Source of the DNA: Lachnospiraceae bacterium
GTDB lineage: Bacteria; Bacillota; Clostridia; Lachnospirales; Lachnospiraceae
Direction of reading: 5' to 3'
Length of the DNA: 64,000 nt
NCBI GenBank assembly: GCA_017551665.1
Contig: JAFZLB010000052.1
Location: forward strand, 1 to 64,000
The notes under the pieces were generated by a model that saw only the letters and a program-made list of their open reading frames with translations, had not been told where the DNA came from and ran no database searches. This document shows, piece after piece, positions 1 to 9,701 of the stretch (the stretch's first letter is position 1; every line of letters begins with the position of its first letter). The position numbers were made by a program, and so were the translations under genes.

Positions 1-30
1 GACTGGACTGGACTGGACTGGACTGGACCG
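1..30. repeat. Pentanucleotide tandem repeat (GACTG)n at window edge
   Basis: Five perfect GACTG units are followed by one degenerate unit (GACCG). The window start cuts the tract, so the true copy number is unknown. It ends 18 nt before the ATG of the ECF sigma factor. Read in any frame, the tract encodes a D-W-T-G-L type repeat without stops. In the sigma frame a TAA at 42-44 separates it from the sigma ATG, so it may also be the 3' end of an upstream coding sequence. Confidence 0.85.
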
Positions 31-47
31 GGTCTGGCGGGTAAGCC

Positions 48-605
48 ATGCGGGATGATCAGTTATACCGGGAGTTTCTTTCCGGAGATCAGTCCGCAGG
101 CGATCGTCTGATGCTGCGTTATGCCGACGCTCTGACGGCATATCTGGACGGCATTCTTCATAACGCACATGATGCCGAGGATCTGATGCTGGAATGCTTC
201 TCCGTCATTCTGGTGGATAAACCCAAAATAAGTGAAGGAAATTTCCGTGCCTATCTGTTCAAGGTGGCGAGGAATAAGGCAAACCGCCTGTGGAAGTACC
301 GCTTCCGCAGACAGGAATTCGGGCCGGAAGAGGAGCTGACGAAAACGATTCCCGATGAGGAAGAGCTGCCGGAGGACAGGCTGTGGATTCGTGAGCGGAA
401 CGAGCTGTTGCGAAAATGCCTGAACCGCATTGCCCCGCAGTACAGAGAGGCGCTGTGGCTGTTTTACTTTATGGATTTGCGTTATGCGCAGATTGCGGAG
501 ATCATGCGCTGCGGCACGAAGAAAGTGGAAGACATGCTGCGAAACGGAAGGGCCAGACTCAAGCAGGAGCTGGAAAAGGAGGGGATTACCCGCGATGATA
601 TCTGA
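48..605 (+). CDS. ECF-type RNA polymerase sigma factor
   Basis: A 185-residue sigma-70 family protein with the two-domain ECF layout. A region 2-like helix set lies at about residues 20-75 (acidic D-A-E-D-L-M segment, then the F-R-A-Y-L-F-K-V-A-R-N stretch). Region 4 lies at about 125-175, with the helix-turn-helix Y-A-Q-I-A-E-I-M-R-C-G-T-K-K-V-E followed by R-N-G-R-A-R-L-K. The ATG at 48 has only a weak G-rich Shine-Dalgarno. An in-frame TAA at 42-44 rules out extension upstream. The gene overlaps the next small gene by 11 nt and heads an operon ending in a PrsW-like protease, which suggests activation by membrane proteolysis of an inhibitor. Its regulon cannot be read here; the adjacent surface-protein gene is an obvious candidate. 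Confidence 0.9.
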   Translation: MRDDQLYREFLSGDQSAGDRLMLRYADALTAYLDGILHNAHDAEDLMLECFSVILVDKPKISEGNFRAYLFKVARNKANRLWKYRFRRQEFGPEEELTKTIPDEEELPEDRLWIRERNELLRKCLNRIAPQYREALWLFYFMDLRYAQIAEIMRCGTKKVEDMLRNGRARLKQELEKEGITRDDI

Positions 606-741
606 ACTCTTTGCCGGAAATGAGATGCTGGGCTATGTGGCGACGGGCGTTCTGGCCTTTTGCCTCGGCGTAACGCTGACACTGTGGTTCATCCGCATCA
701 TGAAGCACAGGGAGGAGAAGGACGATGATCGAACAGTATGA
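595..741 (+). CDS. 48-aa single-span membrane protein, possible sigma-factor regulator
   Basis: A short gene overlapping the sigma factor stop by 11 nt and the next gene start by 17 nt, a spacing typical of translationally coupled operon genes. It starts M-I-S-E-L-F-A-G-N. One hydrophobic span lies at about residues 12-33, followed by a charged tail (R-I-M-K-H-R-E-E-K-D-D-D-R). The positive residues after the span predict an N-out, C-in topology, the opposite of classical RsiW-type anti-sigma factors. No family is recognised. Being between an ECF sigma factor and a PrsW-like protease, it is a candidate minimal anti-sigma or signalling subunit; this is inference from position only. Confidence 0.6.
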   Translation: MISELFAGNEMLGYVATGVLAFCLGVTLTLWFIRIMKHREEKDDDRTV

Positions 742-1342
742 AAACATACTGCAGATCAGCGTATTGTTCCTGTGCTCCATCGTCGCTTTGCGCAGGGCGC
801 TGCGGGAGCGCAGCCGGACCTGGGGCTTCACCTTCTTTTTCTTTATCAGCTGGTTGATGGGCGATGTGTATTGGGTGGCCTGCCTGGTCTTCTATGGGGA
901 CACGCCGCAGGTTTCCGTGGTGTCGGATCTGAGCTGGTACGCGTCCCTGATCTTTTTGTATCTTTTGTTGCAGCAGACCACCGGACCGGACATCAAGGCA
1001 AAATGGAGTCTCATCCCCTGGATCGGTCCCGTCTTTGCGACCGCGATGGGGACCTTCTTCGTCCGCTGGGGGAACATCATCAGCAACGTCGTGTATGAGT
1101 TTCTGATGACCTTCCTGTTGTATTCCGTCATCGCCAGGCTTGTGGACTTAAAGCAATATCGAAAGCAGCTCTTTTTGTGCGTGCTGATTCTGGTGTTCCT
1201 TATGCTGGTATACGCGATGTGGACCGCGTCCTGCTTTTGGTACGAGGAATCGATTTCCAATCCTTACTACTGGTTTGATACGCTGCTGACGCTCAGCTTT
1301 CCGTTCTTCATTCCGGCGGCGGGAAAGGCGGATGCGACATGA
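725..1342 (+). CDS. Multi-span membrane protein of the sigma/PrsW operon
   Basis: A 205-residue integral membrane protein with about six hydrophobic segments and short charged loops. It is rich in aromatic residues (W, Y, F) in the predicted spans. I do not recognise a named family and see no catalytic motif. Its start lies inside the preceding small gene and its stop overlaps the PrsW-like gene by 4 nt, so all four genes are probably translated from one mRNA. It could be a sensor, or a partner of the protease, that controls the upstream sigma factor. That role is inferred from co-location alone. Confidence 0.8.
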   Translation: MIEQYENILQISVLFLCSIVALRRALRERSRTWGFTFFFFISWLMGDVYWVACLVFYGDTPQVSVVSDLSWYASLIFLYLLLQQTTGPDIKAKWSLIPWIGPVFATAMGTFFVRWGNIISNVVYEFLMTFLLYSVIARLVDLKQYRKQLFLCVLILVFLMLVYAMWTASCFWYEESISNPYYWFDTLLTLSFPFFIPAAGKADAT

Positions 1343-1968
1343 CCTACGTGGAAAACGTGTACATCTGCCTTGCGGCGCCCATCCTGCTGGCCATCCTCTA
1401 TCTGCAAAAAAGCAGCCGCAGAAGTCTTGTGTTTTTGCTCTGCGGGATGACCTCCTGCCTGTTCTCCGCCTATGTCAGCACCTATCTCGCGGAGATGGCG
1501 GGCGTCGGGGCGGAAACCGCGGCACACCAGATTTCCCCGGCGGTGGAGGAAATCATCAAGATCCTGCCCCTGCTGTTTTATATCCTGGTCTTAAAACCGG
1601 AAAAGATCAATGTGTACGCGGGAACCTTTATGGTGTCCGTCGGCTTTGCCACCTTTGAAAACGTATGCTTCCTGCTCTCCCACGGCAGCGAGGATCTGCA
1701 GCACCTGCTGGTCCGGGGCTTCGGTACCGGCGCCATGCATGTGGTTTGCGGCATGATTGTGGCCTCGGGTCTGTATATTCTCTGGGATAAGGTCTGGCTC
1801 CGGATTGCGGGCGTCTTCGCCTTTCTGTCCTTTGCCGTTACCCTGCACGCGGTCTACAACATCTTCGTCAGCCACAGCGGCGTCATTTTCTGGATCGGCA
1901 GCGCGGTCCCCCTGGTCATCATTCTGATCTATCTGGTATTTTTACGAAACCTGAATTTAGATGTCTGA
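1339..1968 (+). CDS. PrsW-family intramembrane metalloprotease
   Basis: A 209-residue polytopic membrane protein with the signature motifs of the PrsW (M82) family. These are E70-E71-x-x-K74 in a membrane segment, F106-E107-N108, H134 and H170 within A-V-T-L-H-A-V-Y-N. In Bacillus subtilis PrsW cleaves the anti-sigma factor RsiW, freeing SigW. The presence of an ECF sigma factor three genes upstream supports a similar activating role. No RsiW homologue with a zinc-binding anti-sigma domain is encoded nearby, so the substrate here is unknown. The start overlaps the previous stop. The next 240 bp are non-coding and hold two palindromic elements. Confidence 0.85.
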   Translation: MTYVENVYICLAAPILLAILYLQKSSRRSLVFLLCGMTSCLFSAYVSTYLAEMAGVGAETAAHQISPAVEEIIKILPLLFYILVLKPEKINVYAGTFMVSVGFATFENVCFLLSHGSEDLQHLLVRGFGTGAMHVVCGMIVASGLYILWDKVWLRIAGVFAFLSFAVTLHAVYNIFVSHSGVIFWIGSAVPLVIILIYLVFLRNLNLDV

Positions 1969-1998
1969 ACTTGTTGCCCCGCGCCCCGCTCAAGGCAG

Positions 1999-2042
1999 TA
2001 AAGTCCAAATAAAAGCAAATATTTGCCGTTATTTGGACTTTA
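1999..2042. repeat. 44-nt near-perfect palindrome
   Basis: The arms 1999-2012 (TAAAGTCCAAATAA) and 2029-2042 are exact reverse complements. The core 2015-2026 (GCAAATATTTGC) is itself a perfect palindrome. Only the 2-nt pair at 2013-2014/2027-2028 does not match, so nearly the whole 44 nt is one dyad. It is too A+T-rich and lacks a following T-run to be a standard terminator. It lies between the protease gene and the surface-protein operon. Confidence 0.85.
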
Positions 2043-2059
2043 TGCGTGTTTTTTGGCGA

Positions 2060-2103
2060 TAAAGTCCAATTATCTCGTAATTTTGGCTTTTATCTGGACT
2101 TTA
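2060..2103. repeat. Second 44-nt element with the same ends
   Basis: The element begins with TAAAGTCCA (2060-2068) and ends with the exact complement TGGACTTTA (2095-2103). Its total length, 44 nt, equals that of the preceding palindrome, and the two copies are in tandem with a 61-nt period. The interior differs and pairs poorly. The pair could be two binding sites of one dimeric regulator or two copies of a small mobile palindrome. Confidence 0.75.
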
Positions 2104-2208
2104 CTGTACGCCGCCGTTCCGCAGCGGATTTTTTTCATTTCCGCTTCGGGTTTTTTCCAAAAAGGGACACTATATAAACGGATGCATATTTTTTAGGAGG
2201 GCTGTTCG

Positions 2209-2526
2209 ATGAAAACATCAGAAGACAGGGTTTTGGCTCTGCACGAAAAAATGAAGCAAAGAAGGCAAAAAAAGGAGCGGCTGCGCACGGAAATTCTGGG
2301 GGTCTGCAGCTGTGTCCTGACCGCCTGCCTGTTCCTTGTGATCTTCGGCAGCGGCGTGGCGCAGGGTGGAGGCACCGCCTTGTACAGCGGTTCCGCACTG
2401 CTGTTTGAAAACGTCGGGGGTCATGTGCTGGTGGCGATCATATCGTTTGCCACTGCGGTCGTCATCACGGTGGCATGCCTGCGCTGGAGAGAAAACGAAA
2501 AGAACCGGACGAATCCGGAAAAATAA
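2209..2526 (+). CDS. Small membrane protein ahead of the collagen-like surface protein
   Basis: A 105-residue protein with a strongly basic N-terminus (M-K-Q-R-R-Q-K-K-E-R-L-R), two hydrophobic spans at about residues 28-48 and 70-90, and a charged C-terminal tail. An AGGAGGG ribosome site at 2194-2200 supports the ATG at 2209. It lies 22 nt before the giant surface protein and is probably co-transcribed with it. No family is recognised. A role in handling or anchoring the neighbour is possible but unproven. Confidence 0.7.
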   Translation: MKTSEDRVLALHEKMKQRRQKKERLRTEILGVCSCVLTACLFLVIFGSGVAQGGGTALYSGSALLFENVGGHVLVAIISFATAVVITVACLRWRENEKNRTNPEK

Positions 2527-2548
2527 AAAAGAGGAGAGGAAGAAAAAC

Positions 2549-5500
2549 ATGAAAAAAGGAAGACAGAAGTTGAACAAAGTGTTTGGCATCCTGCTGTCAC
2601 TGGCAGTGGTGTCGGGGGTGTTCTCGGGACACAGCCTGAATGTGCAGGCGGAGGATGACAAGCACACGAATCCGTCGACCGTCAGCGGCAGCCAGCTGTT
2701 GAAGTTGGGAACAGACGGGAAAGATCCGGCCGGATTTGTACCGGATGAGGTGGATTCCCGCAATCCCCAAGGCGTGGCCTATGATAAAGACGGAACCGGA
2801 AAGGGAGAGAGTCTGATCGCCTGGGATGAACTGCTTGTGACATCTAAGAGTATAGCGGAAGAGAAGAAAACCGGGTTGATCAGTAACAAGACGCAGTGGT
2901 ATGAAAACGACGGCAAAAGTGATGCGGAAGGTAAGCCGAATGACGCTTCCCCGAAAAAAAAAGCACTGAGCGAGTTTGAGAAGTCTCCGACAACAAGGTT
3001 CGACATGGGCGGCATAAAATATGTCCAAAGTGTCTCTTTTTCCAAGCAGGGTTCCGGGGGAAGAAAGGGCGTGGTGGCTTATCTTGGCTATCGGGGTTCA
3101 TATGATCCTAATAATCTAAAGAATGCCTGCGCCTATTATCTCTACACCATGGATACGGAAAATAATAACGAACGGGCATGGACAAATGGCGGAATGTATG
3201 TGGGAGGAGAGGATTCAGAAGGCAGGCAACGCCGCCTGCCCGTCTTCCAATTTACGAATAATAACAAAATTAATGACCATTTTGCCGCAAACAATATGCT
3301 TGATATAACGGCGGGCGATTTCGGCCGCGGATATGATACGGTTGTGACCGCATGCACTTATGTGGATCCTCAAGATAATGGTCAGATCAGGATCATGCTG
3401 CAGGAATACCGGCTGAACCATGAGACAGGAGCGATTGATCGACTGGGTTCAAAGCTCGTTACAGGTATAGATGGGAACTGGGACGATGATTATATCACCA
3501 CTGTTTCCGTCGCGGCCGGTGACCTCAACAATGACGAGGCCGATGAGCTTGTCCTTTTGGTGGGCTTTTCCAAAAATGCACTGGGTAAACCGACAGATAA
3601 AAACAAAACAACAGGCGAGACCAGGATGTACGTATTCCCCGGTGACCCCGGAAGTGACTACACTGTTGTGGGACGCAACGGGAAATGGGTGTATAAGCAG
3701 CTCTTTAAGGATGATGGTGACAAGCGTTATACCTATTCTTCTCCTTCTGTGGATATCGGCGATGTGGACGGTGACGGTATAAAAGAGATCGTCGTCGGCG
3801 GTGCCCTGCATGTCAGCAAGAATGGGGGAACGTACACGTCAGAACACGGACAGTTGCTGGGCATTTATAAGATGAACACGGACAAAGAGGGCAAGATCAG
3901 CAACCTTACCGGCATACGTGAGACAATATGTGAAAAACAGGAAATGAATACAATGATGTATGACGGTCGTTATACGACCGATCTGATTGATGCGCGTGCG
4001 GCAGTTGCGACGGTGGCATTCAACGGACTAAACGGCAAGGAAAACATCTTTTTTAACGGCGAGATCATGATCTATATGCCGCCCTCCTCGGGCGCCGACG
4101 GCTCCATCCACAGGGTCACAAAAACGGACAAAACCTTTCCCGAATATTTTGACAAGATTGATAACGGAGCAAGCGGTTGGCTCATAACAAACACCTGGGT
4201 CAGTGACGTTGCGGTGGGCAATTTTGATCACAACCAGGTCGGACGGGAACAGGTGTATTTTGTGGTTGCGCTCAAGCAAAGTAGTAAAGAACAATATGCC
4301 TACAGAGTGGGTATGATCGGTGCCGAATACGGTGACAATGTGGCGGAGAGCCTTGCGACTGAAGTCATGGGCGACACTTTTTACAGCAGCAACATTGATA
4401 AGGATGATTATTACCTGATGGATGACGCTTACCAAGACGACAACTGGATCGCCTGTCACACACTTGTCAACGCCGTGGACTACAATGATGACGGTATCCG
4501 TCTCCGCTACAGAGGCAAAAAATACGTCTATTCCGACCCGAAGATTGAGGCCGTATTGCAGGCGGCACCATATTTTGAAGGCGTGCAGGATCCCGGTGAG
4601 ACCTCGTATGAGATCACAACGACCTACGGAGAAAGCGACACCAAATCACTATCGGCGAACATCGGTATAGGCTTTGCCGGGTACGCGGAGGTAAATGCTC
4701 TTGCCGCCGCGAAAACCACCTTAGAGTTCCAGGGAGCGTACAATTACAGCAAAGAATGGGCAAAAGGATGGATAAAAAGCTATTCCGACACGTTTTATGT
4801 GACAAACAAAACGTCCGTCATTGTGCAGAGAACGCCGATTGTCGTGTTCTTCTACGACCTCTGGGATCCGGTTCATCAAACATGGTTAGAAAACGAATTG
4901 CAGAGGACCGCACCGCTGGGACCGGTGTGGAGCATGCTCACCGTGAATGAGTATAATAAATTTGTGGAAGAATACAATCAGCTGGTAGACGATACAAGAG
5001 TTGAGCTTCGAAAGAAACCGGACTTTGAGGAGAAGGATTATGATCCGCCCATATTGAAGAAAATTGTGGATCATGAGAACACCTTTGATGATAACGGGGA
5101 GTATCTTGTGGACATCGAGGGACATCCGGAGCTCTACCTGGATGCCTGGAACAACTTCGATCTGACGGAGCCTGAAGTTCTTCCGCCTGGCGCGCAGGGA
5201 AAGGAGCTTGGACACGACGGCCAGGGTCAGAGCGTTACGTATTATTATGAAAACAACGATTCAAAAACCGAAAGCCATACCGGCGGGTTTTCATTCAATG
5301 TGGTTGTGCAGGGCGGCGTTGGACTACCGGGATTAGCGGAGGCGTTGGCAGGCGTCAAAGTATCTGTGGATTTCATGGGCGGTACGGGTAAGTATACGAC
5401 CAATGCGAGGGCCACAACGGCTTCCGGGACAGTTGTCAATTTGGACAGAAAAGCGCTGCGTGAAAAGGGTCTTTCCGATGCGGTCATTGAGTCCTATCAG

Positions 5501-8401
5501 TTTACATGGTCATTCGGGCGCTGGTATGTGGATCTCGGCACGGGCGCCAGTGCTTCGGAGCTGGCAGAAGAACTTTCGAAGAACCATGTGTGGGACAACA
5601 GCCATGTTCCGGTATATGGATACCAGGTGACGTCAAACACCCTCGCGCGTGCGCCGCAGCCGCCGGAGATTACGAAGCTCACCTATACGGAGAACCGCGT
5701 GTTTATCCTGAACTGGGATGACAATAACAAGGACGAGGTGGACGGGTACCATGTCTATCAGGTTGTCAATGGTGAGAAGAAACGACTGAACGACACGCTC
5801 ATCGACAAAAACATGAGAGAGTTTCATGTGGAGCAGGACAAGTTGGATCAAAGCGGCGGTAATATGTATCTCTTTGTGATGACCTCCGCGAAAGATGGCA
5901 AAAATATACCGGGGCATCCGGGAGGAGAACTGCAAAGCGTCTGGTCCAATGAGGTGTATTATGTTCCGGCGATGGGCGGTCCGGACGGAAAATCCGCCTA
6001 TGAGATCGCGGTGGAAAACGGCTTTGTCGGCACCGTCGCGGAGTGGATCGCTTCCCTGCAGGGAGACGGCGGCATCGGTGTGAAAGACATCAGTCTTGTG
6101 AGCTCGAACGGTCTGATCGACACATACCGCATCCTCTACACGAACGGCGAGTACTTTGACTTCACCGTCACAAACGGCGCGAACGGCACAAACGGCGCAG
6201 ACGGTGCCGATGGCGCGGACGGTCAGGACGGCGAAGACGGACGCGGAATCGTATCGGTGGAAAAGACATCCTCCACCGACAATGTGGACACCTATACCGT
6301 GACCTATACCGACGGCACCATCTCGACCTTTGAGGTGACGAACGGTACCGACGGCGTGGATGGCGCGGATGGCAAAGACGGCGAAAACGGTAAGTCCGCG
6401 TATGAAATTGCGGTGGAATTGGGATACACCGGCACCATAGAGGAGTGGATTCAGTCGCTGAACGGAACAGGAATCGGCGTGCTGAACATAGAACATCTTG
6501 GCAGGCAAGGACTGATCGACACATATCGCATCTGGTACACGGACACCTCTTATCTTGACTTTACCGTCACAAACGGTGAGCAGGGTGAGCAGGGTGCACA
6601 GGGTGAACAGGGCGAGCAAGGTGAAGCGGGACGAGGCATCGTTCGTATCGATAGAGTGGGGACGAGTGCCGATGGCATTACCGTTACCTATAGAATCATC
6701 TATACGGATGGAAATACATACGATTTTTGGGTCTTAAACGGTGAGAAGGGCAAAGACGGTCAGGATGGTCAGGACGGTCAGGACGGTCAGGACGGCCAGG
6801 ATGGTCAGGACGGTCAGGACGGAAAATCCGCCTATGAGATCGCGGTGGAAAACGGTTTTACTGGAGACGTAAAGGAGTGGCTTGAATCGCTGCGTGGACA
6901 AGGTGTCGTCATAAGAAATATAAGATTGACCGACACAAACGGCAATGTTGACACATACACCGTCGAATATTCGGATACGACCCAATATACCTTTACCGTA
7001 ACAAACGGTGTTAACGGCGAGGACGGTGTTGGTATCTCGACGATCACCAAAACAGGCACCGAAGGTCTGACCGATACCTATACCATCACCATGACGGACG
7101 GCAGTACGCAGAACTTTACCGTGACAAACGGCGCGGACGGCAAGGACGGCAAGGACGGCAAGGACGGTGTCAGTGTACTGGATATCCAACCGACACGCGT
7201 CGAAACAAATAACGGAGTTGACTTTGTTATCTACACCGTTTATCTGTCGGACGGCAATACCACGGAGTATGCGCTTGAAAAGGCAAAAGACGGTACGGAC
7301 GGTCAGGACGGTCAGGACGGCAGAGGTGTGGTTAAGATCGAAAAGATCGATCCGCGCCCCGCGGGTATCGCTGAGAATGAGGATGCCTATCTGATCACAT
7401 ATACCGACCAGACCTCGCACAGATTTGTCGTGCGCAACGGTATCGACGGCGTAAACGGCAAGAGCGCCTATGAGCTCGCGGTGGACAATGGCTTCGACGG
7501 CACCGTGCTGGAGTGGCTGCAGAGCTTGCAGGGAAAAGGCGTTACGATTATCGGCTTCAAACAAAATCAGATTGACGAGCTGACAACAGAGTTTGTCATG
7601 CTGTACAGTGACGGTAGCGAATACTCCTTCAGAATCAAAAACGGCGCGAAGGGCGAGAAGGGTGACAAGGGTGATACCGGCGCACAGGGCGCACAGGGAC
7701 CGCAGGGCGCACAAGGCCCGCAGGGTCCGCAGGGCGAAACCGGCGCACAGGGACCGCAGGGCCCCCAGGGTCCGCAGGGCGAAAGAGGTGAGACCGGTGA
7801 AACCCAGGAAGTGCTGGGCGTCAACCGCCTTGACGGCACGGATGGAACGAACGGCAGAGACGGCGTGGACGGCAGAGACGGTCGAAACGGCGTGGACGGC
7901 GCGGACGGTGAAGACGGCAAAGACGGTAAGGATGGCAAAGACGGCAAGGACGGCATCAGCATCACCAACGTCAGCATTGAGGACGGGGACCTGATCGTCA
8001 CGCTCTCCGACGGAAACGTGATCAATGCCGGCAGGGTCGTTGCGGAACCGGAACGCACAACGCTGCGCAGATCCGGCCCGGTCAGAACGTTCTATTTCAG
8101 CTCGTCGGTCTCCGATATCACAAGACTCACGGTCAACGGAGAGGAGCCGGATCAGGAAATGTACAACATTGTGCGCCACGGCGAAGGCACGCTGGTGACC
8201 ATCAGCGAAAACGCCATGCCGCTGTCCGGCGGGGATGTGGTGATCGAAACCCTGACGGGCACCGAATCCGCAAGCATCTACGCGTCCGGAAGCAATCTTC
8301 CGTGGTGGATCATCCTGGTGCTGATCCTGATGAACGTGGCACTGATGGGCGGCTTCGGCTACCAGCTGATGAGCAAAAAGAACAAAAGAAATAAGGCATA
8401 A
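2549..8401 (+). CDS. Giant secreted collagen-like surface protein with FG-GAP repeats
   Basis: About 1950 residues from the ATG at 2549, chosen because GAGGAGAGGA precedes it and a signal peptide follows directly (basic start, hydrophobic core, V-Q-A-E-D cleavage near residue 36). Calcium-type FG-GAP/VCBS repeats with D-x-D/N-x-D-G loops lie at about residues 320-410 and 545-660. Unassigned beta-rich domains follow, then a fibronectin type III-like domain at about 1035-1140. From 1144 to about 1805 come four K-S-A-Y-E-I-A modules (nt near 5990, 6391, 6823, 7460), D-T-Y-x-I-x-Y-T-D-G beta units and G-x-Y collagen-like tracts (G-Q-D, G-K-D, G-P-Q). It ends with one membrane span (about 1917-1940) and a basic tail. 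No LPxTG sortase motif is visible. Probable adhesin or stalk. Confidence 0.88.
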   Translation: MKKGRQKLNKVFGILLSLAVVSGVFSGHSLNVQAEDDKHTNPSTVSGSQLLKLGTDGKDPAGFVPDEVDSRNPQGVAYDKDGTGKGESLIAWDELLVTSKSIAEEKKTGLISNKTQWYENDGKSDAEGKPNDASPKKKALSEFEKSPTTRFDMGGIKYVQSVSFSKQGSGGRKGVVAYLGYRGSYDPNNLKNACAYYLYTMDTENNNERAWTNGGMYVGGEDSEGRQRRLPVFQFTNNNKINDHFAANNMLDITAGDFGRGYDTVVTACTYVDPQDNGQIRIMLQEYRLNHETGAIDRLGSKLVTGIDGNWDDDYITTVSVAAGDLNNDEADELVLLVGFSKNALGKPTDKNKTTGETRMYVFPGDPGSDYTVVGRNGKWVYKQLFKDDGDKRYTYSSPSVDIGDVDGDGIKEIVVGGALHVSKNGGTYTSEHGQLLGIYKMNTDKEGKISNLTGIRETICEKQEMNTMMYDGRYTTDLIDARAAVATVAFNGLNGKENIFFNGEIMIYMPPSSGADGSIHRVTKTDKTFPEYFDKIDNGASGWLITNTWVSDVAVGNFDHNQVGREQVYFVVALKQSSKEQYAYRVGMIGAEYGDNVAESLATEVMGDTFYSSNIDKDDYYLMDDAYQDDNWIACHTLVNAVDYNDDGIRLRYRGKKYVYSDPKIEAVLQAAPYFEGVQDPGETSYEITTTYGESDTKSLSANIGIGFAGYAEVNALAAAKTTLEFQGAYNYSKEWAKGWIKSYSDTFYVTNKTSVIVQRTPIVVFFYDLWDPVHQTWLENELQRTAPLGPVWSMLTVNEYNKFVEEYNQLVDDTRVELRKKPDFEEKDYDPPILKKIVDHENTFDDNGEYLVDIEGHPELYLDAWNNFDLTEPEVLPPGAQGKELGHDGQGQSVTYYYENNDSKTESHTGGFSFNVVVQGGVGLPGLAEALAGVKVSVDFMGGTGKYTTNARATTASGTVVNLDRKALREKGLSDAVIESYQFTWSFGRWYVDLGTGASASELAEELSKNHVWDNSHVPVYGYQVTSNTLARAPQPPEITKLTYTENRVFILNWDDNNKDEVDGYHVYQVVNGEKKRLNDTLIDKNMREFHVEQDKLDQSGGNMYLFVMTSAKDGKNIPGHPGGELQSVWSNEVYYVPAMGGPDGKSAYEIAVENGFVGTVAEWIASLQGDGGIGVKDISLVSSNGLIDTYRILYTNGEYFDFTVTNGANGTNGADGADGADGQDGEDGRGIVSVEKTSSTDNVDTYTVTYTDGTISTFEVTNGTDGVDGADGKDGENGKSAYEIAVELGYTGTIEEWIQSLNGTGIGVLNIEHLGRQGLIDTYRIWYTDTSYLDFTVTNGEQGEQGAQGEQGEQGEAGRGIVRIDRVGTSADGITVTYRIIYTDGNTYDFWVLNGEKGKDGQDGQDGQDGQDGQDGQDGQDGKSAYEIAVENGFTGDVKEWLESLRGQGVVIRNIRLTDTNGNVDTYTVEYSDTTQYTFTVTNGVNGEDGVGISTITKTGTEGLTDTYTITMTDGSTQNFTVTNGADGKDGKDGKDGVSVLDIQPTRVETNNGVDFVIYTVYLSDGNTTEYALEKAKDGTDGQDGQDGRGVVKIEKIDPRPAGIAENEDAYLITYTDQTSHRFVVRNGIDGVNGKSAYELAVDNGFDGTVLEWLQSLQGKGVTIIGFKQNQIDELTTEFVMLYSDGSEYSFRIKNGAKGEKGDKGDTGAQGAQGPQGAQGPQGPQGETGAQGPQGPQGPQGERGETGETQEVLGVNRLDGTDGTNGRDGVDGRDGRNGVDGADGEDGKDGKDGKDGKDGISITNVSIEDGDLIVTLSDGNVINAGRVVAEPERTTLRRSGPVRTFYFSSSVSDITRLTVNGEEPDQEMYNIVRHGEGTLVTISENAMPLSGGDVVIETLTGTESASIYASGSNLPWWIILVLILMNVALMGGFGYQLMSKKNKRNKA

Positions 8402-8453
8402 GGGCGTATCGCGGCCGTCACCGGCCCGCCCCATGGCGGAATGAAACGAAACA

Positions 8454-8484
8454 AACAGAGCAGGCCACACCGGCCTGCTCTGTT
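8454..8484 (+). terminator. Hairpin after the surface-protein gene
   Basis: A 13-bp perfect stem (8454-8466 with 8472-8484) closes a 5-nt loop 52 nt past the surface-protein stop. The trailing sequence TGTTGTGT is only modestly T-rich, so termination strength is uncertain. It could serve the convergent gene too. The right arm forms part of the direct repeat that recurs at 9660 and 11170. Confidence 0.6.
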
Positions 8485-8495
8485 GTGTCAGGTGA
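8470..8495. repeat. Direct repeat copy A (left edge of accessory cassettes)
   Basis: This 26-bp sequence is identical to 11166-11191. Its first part also matches the end of copy B at 9621-9671. The two 26-bp copies bracket the RhuM-family gene and the DUF4143 ATPase gene exactly, with 2.7 kb between them. Confidence 0.8.
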
Positions 8496-8502
8496 AAGGA
8501 GT

Positions 8503-9549
8503 TCAGCTGTTGCCGTGTTTTTGTGATATAACGGTCAGTTCAAGCATATAGCGATCGAAATCACTTTGAAACAGTTTATCCTGCACAATACGGTATTTTT
8601 TGAACTCTGTCAGCGCATGCTCTTGTGCAACTTCAGCCGAAATTGTACCCGCATTTGTCAGAATCTCATACTGTGACATTTCAAGAATACGATCCAGATG
8701 TCTCGACCAGTCTTCCATCGTCATGGGCTGATTCCGGTTTGCCATTAATTCGGCAAAGTCCAGGTAGCCGGTCACAATCAGGGATAACGCTTTCAGTTCC
8801 TCTTCGGAAAGATAGTTTTTTGCCACGATTACATCGTATTCCTGTATCTTTCCGTCCGGCGCGTCCTTCCATGAAGTCAGTCCCATGTGTTTCTTAGTGG
8901 CATCCGCGCGATTAACAATAAGCTCCGCTGCCGTATGTCCGTGAATTGCCCAGTGTAGCTTGTTCTGTACTTTTGCAAAGAATTTTTTTGTTGTCTCCGC
9001 CTTGGAATCGTAATCTATGCTTGTCGCATAGATGTCCGTTATCTTCTGATAGAACATTCTCTCGGAGATCCTGATTTCGCGGATTCTTTGCAGCTGTTCC
9101 TCGAAATACTTTTTTGTTAAAACAGATCCGCCGTTTTTGATGCGCTCATCATCCATTGCATAGGCTTTGATCGTGAACTCCTCAATGATGCCCGTTGCCC
9201 ATTTGCGAAACTGAACGGCACGGGCGGAATCCACTTTATAACCGACCGATATGATCGCCTTCAGATTATAGTGCATGGTATTGTATGTTTTTCCGTCGGC
9301 GGCAGTTATTCGAAATTTTCGAATAACTGTACTTTCGTCTAATTCCCCGTCAGCAAATGCTTTTTTCAAATGATAGTTGATCGTATTTACTTCGACATTG
9401 TACAGAACGCCCATCATCTTTTGCGTAAGCCATACGTTTTCATCAGCATAGACGGCTTCAAAGCCCCCGTCACCTGTTGCCGCGATAAACGTCAGGTATT
9501 CTGCTGCCGAAGAGCGCAGCATATCCGGAACGAATTTCTTTTTTGCCAT
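8503..9549 (-). CDS. RhuM-family protein
   Basis: A 348-residue soluble protein matching the RhuM (virulence RhuM/DUF4062-unrelated) family by its N-terminal segment around V-W-L-T-Q-K-M-M-G-V-L-Y, the following T-V-I-R-K-F-R-I-T-A-A-D-G-K-T-Y-N and L-K-A-I-I-S-V-G-Y-K-V-D-S. The N-terminal part resembles phage-type DNA-binding domains. The molecular role of RhuM proteins is not established; they are common on genomic islands. It has its own consensus promoter (9589-9617) and sits between direct repeats, consistent with acquisition as a cassette. Length is about normal for the family and no frameshift is visible. Confidence 0.85.
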   Translation of the reverse strand: MAKKKFVPDMLRSSAAEYLTFIAATGDGGFEAVYADENVWLTQKMMGVLYNVEVNTINYHLKKAFADGELDESTVIRKFRITAADGKTYNTMHYNLKAIISVGYKVDSARAVQFRKWATGIIEEFTIKAYAMDDERIKNGGSVLTKKYFEEQLQRIREIRISERMFYQKITDIYATSIDYDSKAETTKKFFAKVQNKLHWAIHGHTAAELIVNRADATKKHMGLTSWKDAPDGKIQEYDVIVAKNYLSEEELKALSLIVTGYLDFAELMANRNQPMTMEDWSRHLDRILEMSQYEILTNAGTISAEVAQEHALTEFKKYRIVQDKLFQSDFDRYMLELTVISQKHGNS

Positions 9550-9588
9550 TTGTGTATTCTCCGTTTGGCCATTCTGATGACTACCAAC

Positions 9589-9617
9589 ATCTTAGCGCGG
9601 CAGAATGCGACTGTCAA
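9589..9617 (-). promoter_or_regulatory. Sigma-A promoter of the RhuM-family gene
   Basis: Reading the minus strand, TTGACA (9617-9612) is followed by a 17-nt spacer and TAAGAT (9594-9589), 40 nt before the start codon. The -35 box lies 3 nt from direct repeat copy B. Confidence 0.75.
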
Positions 9618-9620
9618 GAA

Positions 9621-9671
9621 CGGATGTTTGTATCAAAACCGCCGTTAAGGACCCCGGCCTGCTCTGTTGTG
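9621..9671. repeat. 51-bp direct repeat copy B
   Basis: The 51 bp are identical to 11133-11183, 1512 bp away. The copies flank the DUF4143 ATPase gene. The 3' part contains the same GGCCTGCTCTGTTGTG segment as copy A. Confidence 0.9.
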
Positions 9672-9701
9672 ATGCGTCTCTGCCTGGTTTGAGTGATATG
9701 A

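Noticed and set aside
1999..2103. Possible short CRISPR array, because two similar repeats lie close together
   Set aside because: Only two copies exist, only their ends are conserved, each copy is itself a palindrome, and no cas gene is near.
6734..8470. 578-codon minus-strand open frame opposite the collagen-like region
   Set aside because: It mirrors the low-complexity G-x-Y repeats of the plus strand; it has no ribosome site and no recognisable domain.
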